Assembly: GCF_003947455.1 (NCBI RefSeq)
Contig: NZ_QHJH01000046.1
Location: 1 to 44,886, forward strand
Direction: 5' to 3'
Length of the DNA stretch: 44,886 nucleotides
Origin: Streptomyces sp. WAC 04229
Lineage (GTDB): Bacteria; Actinomycetota; Actinomycetes; Streptomycetales; Streptomycetaceae
In this document: piece after piece, positions 38,249 through 44,886 of the stretch
How the letters are laid out: every line of letters starts with the position of its first letter
How positions within the stretch are numbered: position 1 is the stretch's first letter
Position numbers and translations under genes: made by a program
Notes under the pieces: model-generated
The model's database searches: none
Told to the model about the DNA's origin: nothing
The model's input: the letters and a program-made list of their open reading frames with translations, nothing else

Positions 38249-38983
38249 TCAGACCTTGTAGACGAACTGGGAGTTGGAGCCCGCCGGTACGTCGGTCGGG
38301 TCGAAGGCGACGGGGAGCTTCGCCACGTCGATCTGGCCGTGGACCATGAGGGGGGCTGCGACCTTGGTGGCGCCGGGGTGGAAGGCGACCTCGGTGAACA
38401 GGAAGCCGGCGAAGACATCGGCGCCGTCGGCGGGGGCTGCAGAGCCGCCGGCCGTGGTGGTGGCGATGGTGATGTCGGGGCTGGTGCCGCCGGTGAACGA
38501 CTCGGTGGTCGTCGGGGAGGCGACGTTCTCGCCGAGGTAGCGGCCGCCCCAGGTGAGGGTCCACGGTCCGCCGGCGTTGCCGGTGACGGTGACGTCGCCC
38601 GGGTTGACGTTGGACAGGCCCTCGAGAGCGGTCTGGACGGTGGCGGCGGTGGCGTTGTAGGCGATCGCCGCGGTGGTCTGGCTGTCGAACGTGATGGTGA
38701 AGGTGCCGCCGGTGGGTCCGCCGGTCACGGTGAGGGTCTGAACCTCGTTGGAGACGGCGTTGTACGGCGCGAACAGGCCGGACGCGGTGACCTTGCCGAG
38801 GGGAATACCGGACTTCAGCTTCCGGTCGGGCTGGTACTTGGACGCTTCTGTCCAGTGGAGGTTCTCGTCGAACTTGGTGAGGTCGAGGGTGACCGTCTGG
38901 TTGGCCTCGATGCCGAGCATGCTCATGAGCCACGGGCGGCCGACAGCGAGCGTCTCGGTGCTGGTGTACGGCTGGATGTCCAC
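38249..38983 (-). CDS. head decoration protein with inserted Ig-like domain
   Basis: 244 residues from a GTG at 38983. Residues 1-77 and 185-244 look like one HDPD-type decoration fold ('KSGIPLGKVTASGLFAPYN', then 'GADVFAGFLFTEVAFHPG', 'MVHGQIDVAKLPVAFDP'). Between them is an extra beta-sandwich ('VQTLTVTGGPTGGTFTITFD', 'AIAYNATAATVQTALEGLSN', 'TLTWGGRYLGENVA'), an Ig-like module seen in other actinophage surface proteins. It would project from the capsid and may bind the host surface or carbohydrate. Confidence 0.85.
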   Translation of the reverse strand: MDIQPYTSTETLAVGRPWLMSMLGIEANQTVTLDLTKFDENLHWTEASKYQPDRKLKSGIPLGKVTASGLFAPYNAVSNEVQTLTVTGGPTGGTFTITFDSQTTAAIAYNATAATVQTALEGLSNVNPGDVTVTGNAGGPWTLTWGGRYLGENVASPTTTESFTGGTSPDITIATTTAGGSAAPADGADVFAGFLFTEVAFHPGATKVAAPLMVHGQIDVAKLPVAFDPTDVPAGSNSQFVYKV

Positions 38984-39085
38984 GCCGTGACCCCTTTCGC
39001 GAAATACGCGGGTGTGGTGTGGGCGTCTGCCTGGCGCCGTCCACGGGGGTTAAGGGCGTGGTCCCTTGGTCTGGGGTGGTGCTGG

Positions 39086-39919
39086 TCAGGCTGCGTCGTC
39101 GTTGCGCAGTCCCATGGCTCGGGCCCGTGCGCGGGCAGCGTCGCGGACGGCGTCCTTGCCGGCGACGGGCTGCCGGGGCGCGTTGCCGCCTGCGGGGCCA
39201 CCGGACGGTGCCGGCGGCAGGGTCTGGGGGGCCGTGGTGCCGAAGAGAACACCGCGGCGGTTCTTCAGGTCGGTGGCGGCCTGGGTGATCTGTTCGTCGG
39301 TGGCGTCATCGGGGACGCGGAGGAGAGCGGCGGCGTCTTCGAGGTCGTCGCCGGTGGCGCCGAGGGAGACGAGGACGGAACGGATGCGGGTCTCCCGGTC
39401 GCGGCGGGCGGCTTCGGCTTCGCGCTGCTGGGCTGCGGTCTCCCGGTCGGCGAGGGCCTGCTCGCGGGCGGCGAGTTCCTCGGTGCGGCGCTGGTCGTCG
39501 GACATCTGCACCTGCCGTGTGGTTTCGGCGTCCTTGAGGACCTGGGTGAGGCGGGAGACGTCGGTGTCCTCGTGGTTGAAGGGGATACCAGCGGCTTCGC
39601 ACAGTTCGCGGAGGACCTTGTTGCGGCCCTTGTTGTTCTCCCGGGTCATGATGCGGGTGAACTGGGGCTGGGTCATGGGCTGGCCGGTGTCCTTGTCGAG
39701 GACGTACTGGCTGGTGTCCTGGGGGAGGACGGGTGCGGGCGGCTGGGGGGCCCGGTTGGCGAGGTCGGCCGGAGAGGGCACCGGCGCGGCCTGCTGCCCG
39801 CTGCCCGGGTCTCCGCCGTCGTTGTAGAAGACGGCGATGCCGGGCAGGCCGGTGTAGGGGTGGGCCCAGCCGGGGGCGGCAAGGCTCGTGCGGGCGGGGT
39901 GCTGCGCGGGGCGACGCAT
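39086..39919 (-). CDS. scaffolding protein
   Basis: 277 residues from ATG 39919 (GGGAGG nine bases upstream). A Pro-rich N-terminus precedes the scaffold core: 'FTRIMTRENNKGRNKVLREL', a coiled coil 'RRTEELAAREQALADRETAA', and a basic C-terminus 'AVRDAARARARAMGLRNDDA'. This is the classical scaffold layout next to the capsid gene. An AGGCGCGGGGCCT element lies 33 bases before the start. Confidence 0.85.
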   Translation of the reverse strand: MRRPAQHPARTSLAAPGWAHPYTGLPGIAVFYNDGGDPGSGQQAAPVPSPADLANRAPQPPAPVLPQDTSQYVLDKDTGQPMTQPQFTRIMTRENNKGRNKVLRELCEAAGIPFNHEDTDVSRLTQVLKDAETTRQVQMSDDQRRTEELAAREQALADRETAAQQREAEAARRDRETRIRSVLVSLGATGDDLEDAAALLRVPDDATDEQITQAATDLKNRRGVLFGTTAPQTLPPAPSGGPAGGNAPRQPVAGKDAVRDAARARARAMGLRNDDAA

Positions 39920-39952
39920 CTGTACAAGTCCTCCCAGACTCGCTCGTTCTCC

Positions 39953-39965
39953 AGGCCCCGCGCCT
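39953..39965 (-). promoter_or_regulatory. AGGCGCGGGGCCT leader element before scaffold gene
   Basis: One of three exact copies of a 13-base element (minus strand) that can fold as AGGC-GCGGG-GCCT. The others precede portal (41916-41928) and small terminase (44082-44094). Each lies 29-38 bases before a start codon. Confidence 0.65.
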
Positions 39966-39990
39966 GAGATCAAGTGGAGCACAGAATCCG

Positions 39991-41886
39991 TCACAGGTTC
40001 CCCCCGCTCCCCTGCTCCCCCGCATCCGGCTCTTCCTGGGCTGCATCGAGGGAGAGCTGCTCCGGGCCGACGGCCGGCAGGACGACGGGCGGGGTGTCCG
40101 GTTCGTCGGGGGCCTGCCGGCCGAGGAACGCGGCGACCTCGTCGGGGTTGCCGAGGGCGTCGGCGAGGAGCCGGGCGGCTTCGAACGAGCGGGCGTCGAT
40201 GCGGGTGATCTCGTCTTCGGCGTCCTCGATGGGCCAGCCGATGTCCTGCAACCGGCGGATGGCGGTCTCCAGAGAGATGACCCCCGCGGTGCGGGCCTTG
40301 GTGACTTCCTCGAGGACGGCGGCCTTGTCGGTGGGCGTGTACGCGCCGCGGGTCAGCTTCGCGGGCAGCACGGGCAGGCCGATCCAGTCAGGGTGCTGGC
40401 CGGCCTGGAAGAGGCGCTGGACGAACTTGGGCAGGAGCCGGTCGGCGTGGTCGCGGGCGAGCCGCATGCTCGAGATGAGCGAGTCCAGCGGGCCGAGGGC
40501 CAACTCGAGCTGGTAGCCGGAGGTGAACTGGGCGGGGTCGGAGGTGCCGAGGGCGACGGCGGGGAGCCGGGCGGTTGTGGCGGCGCGGTCCTTGAGGTCG
40601 TGGGTGTGGTTGCGCAGCTCAGCGAGGTTCCCGCTGGTTTCCACGCTGGTGATGGAGCCGCCCTCGCCGAGGGTGAAGACCATGCCTGGCCCGGCCTCGT
40701 ACTGCTGCTGCCGGTTCGTGCTCTGCCCGGAGATGGCGAGGATCGGGGCGCCGGTCGTCGCCGACGCCTTGCTGGAGTCGGTGTCGCTCGAGGACAGCTC
40801 GTCGAACACCTGCAACACCTTCGCGAGGGACGACTGCCCCCAGTGCTCGCCCGGCTCGGGCACGGTGTTCGGGACGTGGATGACCGGGATGAAGTCCTGG
40901 TACAGGTCCAGCTGGTCGAGGACCTCGCCCTGACCGTTCGTCGCGAACTGAGCCTTGTCCATCGGCAGGGAGTCGACGTCGATGGGCGCTTTGAGGTCGC
41001 CGAGCTCCCAGATCGCGTCCGTCAGGTACACGGTCTTGTACGAAGGCCGCTCCGACCACGGGTACAGGCGCGTGATGGAGCCGTTGCCGTCCAGGGTGTC
41101 GCCGCGGCCGAGGACGGGCTGGGAGGGCTGCTCGTCGGTGGCTTCGGACAGGACCGGCGCGCGCAGGGGCCGGCCGGTGCGGTCGATGCCGTTCGCGGTC
41201 TGGGGTCGGATCCAGTCCAGGTGGTAGGTGATGCGGCGCAGCCGGGCGGGGAGCCGGCGGGCCTGGTCCTCGGGGAGTTCCCACGCGAAGTGGATCCGGT
41301 CGGGGTAGTCGGAGCCGTCGGAGTCCTCGTCGAGGATCGGGAAGTAGAAGCCGGGGTCGAAAGTCTTGAGGCGGACGCGTTGCTTGTCGGCGTCCCAGTG
41401 CAGCAGGTACACGCCGTCGCCGAGGGAGACCGCTTTGCGTTCGGTCTGGAGGAGGCGCATGGCGAGGAGTTCCTCGTCGGCCCACTCCCGCAGGAGGGTC
41501 TGGACCTTCTCCGCCGTCTCAGCGTCCGGGCCGGCGTGGTCCTGGCCGGCGTGTTCGGCTCCGGGGACGGTGATGGTCTGCTCGTCGCCGAGGACGTAGG
41601 AGGTGATGGCGTCCACGAACATCGACGGGTCACCGAACTCGCGGCGGTCGCGGGCTTCCTCGCCGTCGCGGAACGCGGCGAGTTCGGCGGCCTGGTTCTG
41701 GTCGTAGGCGGTGAGGAGCTTGTACGCGGCGAGGCGGCGCTCGTCCTGAGCGGGGACCCAGGTGGCGTGGGCTTCGGGGAAGGCGCGCCGGTTGGGCATG
41801 CCGAGGTTGTCGCTGTACAGGGGTTTGTAGTTGAACGTCGACCAGCGGTCGATGATCGCCGCCCTGGCGCTGGCGAAGAGGCCCAC
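39991..41886 (-). CDS. portal protein
   Basis: 631 residues from a GTG at 41886 (GGAAGGGAAC upstream). The Phage_portal SPP1 gp6-like features are seen: N-terminal clip part 'LKTFDPGFYFPILDEDSDGS', 'SRLYPWSERPSYKTVYLTDA'-type beta strands (here 'ITRLYPWSERPSYKTVYLTD'), stem helices ('LDSLISSMRLARDHADRLLP') and an acidic disordered end. It forms the dodecameric ring through which DNA is packaged. It follows the large terminase with an 80-base gap carrying an AGGCGCGGGGCCT copy. Confidence 0.92.
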   Translation of the reverse strand: MGLFASARAAIIDRWSTFNYKPLYSDNLGMPNRRAFPEAHATWVPAQDERRLAAYKLLTAYDQNQAAELAAFRDGEEARDRREFGDPSMFVDAITSYVLGDEQTITVPGAEHAGQDHAGPDAETAEKVQTLLREWADEELLAMRLLQTERKAVSLGDGVYLLHWDADKQRVRLKTFDPGFYFPILDEDSDGSDYPDRIHFAWELPEDQARRLPARLRRITYHLDWIRPQTANGIDRTGRPLRAPVLSEATDEQPSQPVLGRGDTLDGNGSITRLYPWSERPSYKTVYLTDAIWELGDLKAPIDVDSLPMDKAQFATNGQGEVLDQLDLYQDFIPVIHVPNTVPEPGEHWGQSSLAKVLQVFDELSSSDTDSSKASATTGAPILAISGQSTNRQQQYEAGPGMVFTLGEGGSITSVETSGNLAELRNHTHDLKDRAATTARLPAVALGTSDPAQFTSGYQLELALGPLDSLISSMRLARDHADRLLPKFVQRLFQAGQHPDWIGLPVLPAKLTRGAYTPTDKAAVLEEVTKARTAGVISLETAIRRLQDIGWPIEDAEDEITRIDARSFEAARLLADALGNPDEVAAFLGRQAPDEPDTPPVVLPAVGPEQLSLDAAQEEPDAGEQGSGGNL

Positions 41887-41915
41887 AGCGTTCCCTTCCG
41901 CTGATCTCGTCCTAC

Positions 41916-41928
41916 AGGCCCCGCGCCT
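41916..41928 (-). promoter_or_regulatory. AGGCGCGGGGCCT leader element before portal gene
   Basis: Exact copy of the 13-base late-gene element, 29 bases before the portal start. It is flanked here by AAGATCA-like sequence on one side and GATC on the other. Confidence 0.65.
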
Positions 41929-41969
41929 AAAGATCAGGGTACGGGCGGTCGCGGCAGGGGTTCCCTCGG

Positions 41970-43526
41970 CTATCGGCGGCCGCGGAGCCGCTGGTCGGTG
42001 TAGTGCTGGGTGCCGAGGCCCTCGCCGGCCGGGTCGGCGAGCTCGGTCAGGGCGTGGACCGCAGCGTCCATCCTGTCGGGGCTATCGAGCCCCGGGATCC
42101 AGGTGACCATCTGCCGTTCCAGGTCCGGGAACTCCCCCACGTGGTGGATTCGCCCCTGCTCGTACAGCTGGGCGATCGGTTCGGCGCGCAGCCGTTTGCC
42201 CTGCTTGGCGTTGACCTCAACGATGCGCGGCATGGGCCGGCCCTGGGTTCGGCCGGAACGCGCGAGGTCCTGCCATGCCTGAATCAAGACCTGGCGGGTC
42301 ATGTCGCCACCGAAGTTCGTTTCGACGACGAATGCGTCCGCATCGCAGTCGAGGGCGAGGAGGCAGGCTTCGGTGCCCCACGCGTTCGCTCCGTGGCGGC
42401 CGGACCGGTCGGCGAACAGGTAGGACTCTCCGTCGGCGTCTCGGCCGGCTGCGACGATGCCGGTTTCGTCGTTGGCGGTTCCGGATCCTCCAGAAGGGTC
42501 GATCGCGATGAGGGTGCGGGTGAGGTTGACGCCGCGGAAGGCGGCAGGGCTGATGCGGTTGGCGGTGATCCATGTCCACTGCCAGACTCCGCCCTCGAGG
42601 GGGCGGGGCTGCTGCTGGTAGAGGGCCCACCAGACGCGTTCGCCGACGGCGCGGCGAGTTCGGGCGAGTTCTTCCTCGTCGTACTGCTCGGGCCACAGTG
42701 CGTCGCCGATGCTGCGTCCGAGGGGGTCGGTGTCCGTCAGGGCGAGGGCTGGCAGGTCGATGACCATCCAGTTTTCTGGTTCGTTGGCCAGGATGCGGCC
42801 GGACAGATCGTCCTCGTGCCAGCGCGTGTTGATCAGGATCTGTGAGGCGCCGGGAGCGCGACGGGTGTAGAAGACGGACTGGTACCAGTCCCACACGCGG
42901 TTGCGTTGTGTCGGGCTGTTGGCGTCGTCGGATCCCTTGAAGGGGTCGTCGATGATTCCCAGCGAAAATCCCTTGCCGTTCAGTGAGCCTCCGACGCCAG
43001 CGGTGACCATGCCGCCGCGCACGCTGGAGTTCCGTGGCGCTTCAAGGTCGAAACGGTTGGCGGCGTGGCTTCCTGGGTTGAGGCTGACTCCGAGGGTGTG
43101 GCCGTGCTCTCGGAGTTGGTCTCGTACCCAGCGGCCGTGGTCGTCGGCAAGGTCGGCGCCGTATGAGGCGAGCATGACCCGGCCGGTGGGGTTGCGGCGC
43201 AGGTACCAGAGGGGGCCCCAGCGGGAGGCGCGCTGGCTCTTCCCGTGCCTCGGAGGGCAGGTGATCATCACTTGCATGCGTTCACCGGCGGCGATCCGCT
43301 GGAACACGCCGTCGATCATGTCGAGGTGCGGGGCTTGTTTCTCCCTGCCGTCGGTGAGGACGGCGGCTAGGGCGCCCGGGGAGCGGTCCATGGCGATTTG
43401 TCGTTCGACGGCGGCGAGCTTGGCGCGCAGGTCGGTGCTGGCGCGGGCGGCGACTCGCTGCCGTTCCTCCGGGGGGAGCTGCTGGTAGGCGTGGAGGAGG
43501 TGGCGTGCGCTAGTCGCCGTCGCCAT
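41970..43526 (-). CDS. terminase large subunit
   Basis: 518 residues from ATG 43526 (GGAGG nine bases upstream; a GTG six bases before it is too close). Walker A is CPPRHGKS near residue 90-97, Walker B is 'SLGIIDDPF', the coupling 'LINTRWHEDD' follows, and the nuclease domain opens with 'TLIAIDPSGGSG' and later acidic residues in 'DADAFVVETNF' and 'SPDRMDAAVHAL'. It pumps DNA into the head through the portal. It overlaps the small-subunit gene. Confidence 0.95.
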   Translation of the reverse strand: MATATSARHLLHAYQQLPPEERQRVAARASTDLRAKLAAVERQIAMDRSPGALAAVLTDGREKQAPHLDMIDGVFQRIAAGERMQVMITCPPRHGKSQRASRWGPLWYLRRNPTGRVMLASYGADLADDHGRWVRDQLREHGHTLGVSLNPGSHAANRFDLEAPRNSSVRGGMVTAGVGGSLNGKGFSLGIIDDPFKGSDDANSPTQRNRVWDWYQSVFYTRRAPGASQILINTRWHEDDLSGRILANEPENWMVIDLPALALTDTDPLGRSIGDALWPEQYDEEELARTRRAVGERVWWALYQQQPRPLEGGVWQWTWITANRISPAAFRGVNLTRTLIAIDPSGGSGTANDETGIVAAGRDADGESYLFADRSGRHGANAWGTEACLLALDCDADAFVVETNFGGDMTRQVLIQAWQDLARSGRTQGRPMPRIVEVNAKQGKRLRAEPIAQLYEQGRIHHVGEFPDLERQMVTWIPGLDSPDRMDAAVHALTELADPAGEGLGTQHYTDQRLRGRR

Positions 43527-44043
43527 CCTCACCGTCCTCCAGATCCTCTTCGTCTTCGTCGTCCTCGTCTTCCTCGTCGTCGGCAGTGTCCAGGGGTGGC
43601 GGTGTAGCGTCGGCTTGGCCGGCGATACCGATGAGGGTGTACAGCTCAGCGAGGTCGTTACCGCCGAAGGGGATGGTTCCGCCGTCGGGGCCGCTGATCT
43701 CGGTGCGTACGGGGACCTTCAGGCCGAACAGTTCGGTGATGTCGGCAATGAGCTTCCGGGCCTGCTCGTTGGCCTTGAGGTCGTTGTCCTCGATGGCGAG
43801 GGGCATGACGGCGCGCAGGAGGGTCTCGAGGCGGGAGCCTTGGATGAACCGGTAGAGCTCCGCGTCTTGGACCTCCATGGCCTTGGCCTTTTTGACGGCT
43901 CGGGCGAGGTCGGAGCGTGCGGTGCCGGGGGTGATGTTGAAGTGCTCTGCGATCTGGGCTGCGGTGCGGCCTTGGATCTTCATGATGAGCATTTCGGAGC
44001 GTCGCTTGGCGACGAGGGCTTGCTTGGTCTTGGACGCTGGCAT
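43510..44043 (-). CDS. terminase small subunit
   Basis: 177 residues from ATG 44043 (GGGAG about ten bases upstream). An N-terminal HTH ('AAQIAEHFNITPGTARSDLA') recognises the packaging site; the middle 'RLETLLRAVMPLAIEDND' supplies oligomerisation; the tail is extremely acidic (a run of Asp/Glu). It overlaps the large-subunit gene. An AGGCGCGGGGCCT element lies 38 bases upstream. Confidence 0.88.
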   Translation of the reverse strand: MPASKTKQALVAKRRSEMLIMKIQGRTAAQIAEHFNITPGTARSDLARAVKKAKAMEVQDAELYRFIQGSRLETLLRAVMPLAIEDNDLKANEQARKLIADITELFGLKVPVRTEISGPDGGTIPFGGNDLAELYTLIGIAGQADATPPPLDTADDEEDEDDEDEEDLEDGEDGDGD

Positions 44044-44144
44044 GGCGGTGGGGCTCCCGCTCGGGTGGATGTTGTGTTGTGAGGCCCCGCGCCTAGATGG
44101 ATGATCGCCGATTTCCGTGCGGGTGTTCCCCCTGGACGTGGTTT

Positions 44145-44176
44145 GGCCCCGCCGGCTGGGGGTGGCTGGCGGGGCC
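44145..44176 (-). terminator. stem-loop in the pre-terminase region
   Basis: GGCCCCGCC (44145-44153) and GGCGGGGCC (44168-44176) form a perfect 9-base-pair stem. It may be an attenuator before the packaging genes or a second terminator of the preceding unit. Confidence 0.55.
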
Positions 44177-44325
44177 GCGGTGGTGGGTGTGTGGCACGGC
44201 CCGGTCCTTCTGGGGCGCGGGGACACCGACAGAAGGGCCAGGCACGTTGTCCTTCCGGGCCGTGCTGTTCTGAGTGTGGGGTATGCGGAGCTGTTTGTCT
44301 GAGACGCCTTCCCCCCGGCGTGCGT

Positions 44326-44355
44326 CAGCCCCCGGCGGGTGGGGTCCGGGGGCTG
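44326..44355 (-). terminator. terminator after the membrane-protein gene
   Basis: CAGCCCCCGG (44326-44335) and CCGGGGGCTG (44346-44355) form a perfect 10-base-pair stem 18 bases after the stop codon at 44374. Confidence 0.8.
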
Positions 44356-44373
44356 GTCGCTTCAGTCGCTGGG

Positions 44374-44886
44374 CTACTTGGGGAGCTGGTTGCGGGTGTG
44401 GGCCCATACGCCGCTGGTGTTGGTGTTCACGGTCCGCTGGTCTTGGACGACGGTGCCGCTGTAGTGCTGGTGGATGACGGGCGGGGCGGCCTGGACGGTC
44501 TCCTTGGCGCTCTTCATGAGGCTCTTGAGGGCCAGGATCGGAGCCGTGATGGCCGCGGGGACCGCTACGACGCCGGCGCAGATCCAGCCGATGACCTCGG
44601 GGTTGGCGTGGCCGGAGCCCCAGAGGACGCCGGTTGCTGCTGCACCAAGGGCGATGATGGGAACGCTGCTGGCGATCATGATCCCGCTGACGTCGGAGGC
44701 GGTCTTGCTCATGGCGGGTCGGCCTGGCTGCTCGACTGGCGGGGTGTCGCCGATTGTGGGGGTGTTGGGCAGGGCGTCGTTGCGGAATGAGGTGGGGATG
44801 GTCAGGGGTGACTTGGCGGCGTCCTTGAGGGCGTCTTCGACGTCGGCGAGGAAGGCGACGGCGTTGGGGTTGGGCTGCGCGGCGGG
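44374..44886 (-). CDS. plasmid-like membrane protein, 5' end beyond the window
   Basis: 170 codons are visible, open to the right edge. An internal ATG (44712) lacks a Shine-Dalgarno, so the true start is upstream. Two or three membrane segments ('GIMIASSVPIIALGAAATGV', 'VIGWICAGVVAVPAAITAPI') are preceded by a helical cytoplasmic part ('NAVAFLADVEDALKDAAKSP') and followed by 'IHQHYSGTVVQDQRTVNTNT', an ending I associate with membrane proteins near spread genes of Streptomyces plasmids and integrative elements. If the window is a closed circle this gene starts at 16 on the minus strand. Confidence 0.75.
   Translation of the reverse strand, partial: PAAQPNPNAVAFLADVEDALKDAAKSPLTIPTSFRNDALPNTPTIGDTPPVEQPGRPAMSKTASDVSGIMIASSVPIIALGAAATGVLWGSGHANPEVIGWICAGVVAVPAAITAPILALKSLMKSAKETVQAAPPVIHQHYSGTVVQDQRTVNTNTSGVWAHTRNQLPK

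Larger units (their letters stand above)
44044..44373. promoter_or_regulatory. intergenic region before the late genes
   Basis: This 330-base stretch holds no convincing gene. It contains the third AGGCGCGGGGCCT element (44082-44094), a GCGGGTGTTCCCCCTGG element (44119-44135), and two stem-loops (44145-44176 and 44326-44355). It probably holds the late promoter, although no clear -35/-10 was found. Confidence 0.55.

Noticed and set aside
44093..44407. 104-codon open frame on the minus strand before small terminase
   Set aside because: It crosses two stem-loops and a late element, is Pro/His-rich and has no Shine-Dalgarno.
1..44886. tRNA genes, CRISPR arrays, transposases or ParA
   Set aside because: No cloverleaf-like sequence, repeat-spacer pattern, DDE transposase or Walker-type partition ATPase was recognised by eye; small tRNAs cannot be fully excluded without a covariance search.

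Overview
This window is almost certainly the complete, or within a base of complete, genome of a temperate tailed phage (siphovirus) of Streptomyces or a close relative. The DNA is very GC-rich, many genes start with GTG or TTG behind clear Shine-Dalgarno sequences, and neighbouring genes overlap by ATGA, GTGA or TGATG. Its gene families (WhiB, Dcd, ThyX, Rad52-like annealing protein, cap_E-type capsid protein, actinophage holin and amidase) are typical of actinophages. The two window ends appear to belong to one gene. A CDS starts at 16 on the minus strand and runs off the left edge. An open frame runs in from the right edge and ends at 44374. They join in frame if the ends share one base, so the molecule is probably a circularly permuted assembly of about 44.9 kb.

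The minus strand carries one long late and replication programme. From 8319 down to 13 it encodes a protein with four predicted ribbon-helix-helix segments, a Rad52-like annealing protein, a two-HTH zinc protein, two small membrane proteins, a long WhiB-like regulator, a plasmid-like winged-helix replication initiator, a DciA/DUF721 helicase-loader-like protein and an AraC-type DNA-binding domain. Past the junction come a plasmid-like membrane protein and then small and large terminase, portal, scaffold, decoration protein, capsid, connectors, tail tube, frameshifted tail chaperones, tape measure, Dit and baseplate proteins and fibre (44043 to 22731). A terminator and the lysis cassette follow (22585 to 19905).

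The stretch 8.4-19.9 kb is accessory and regulatory. It has a divergent promoter pair over a palindromic operator (8395-8441), a WYL-like protein, a T5orf172-type GIY-YIG protein, a recombinase-like protein without a visible catalytic tyrosine, a complete tyrosine integrase coupled to a GIY-YIG protein with an unrecognised C-terminus, a plus-strand run of small proteins with near-identical gene junctions, a structured promoter/leader region, an RHH regulator with repeated operator-like sites, an HNH-type protein, and dTMP-pathway genes dcd and thyX together with a fossil or miniaturised second dcd.

No DNA polymerase, primase, helicase, tRNA, CRISPR array, transposase or ParA is visible. Replication therefore probably depends on host machinery recruited by the Rep/DciA pair, and recombination on the Rad52-like protein. 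Combined with the integrase, this leaves open whether the prophage integrates or can also exist as a plasmid. No convincing attP core was found.
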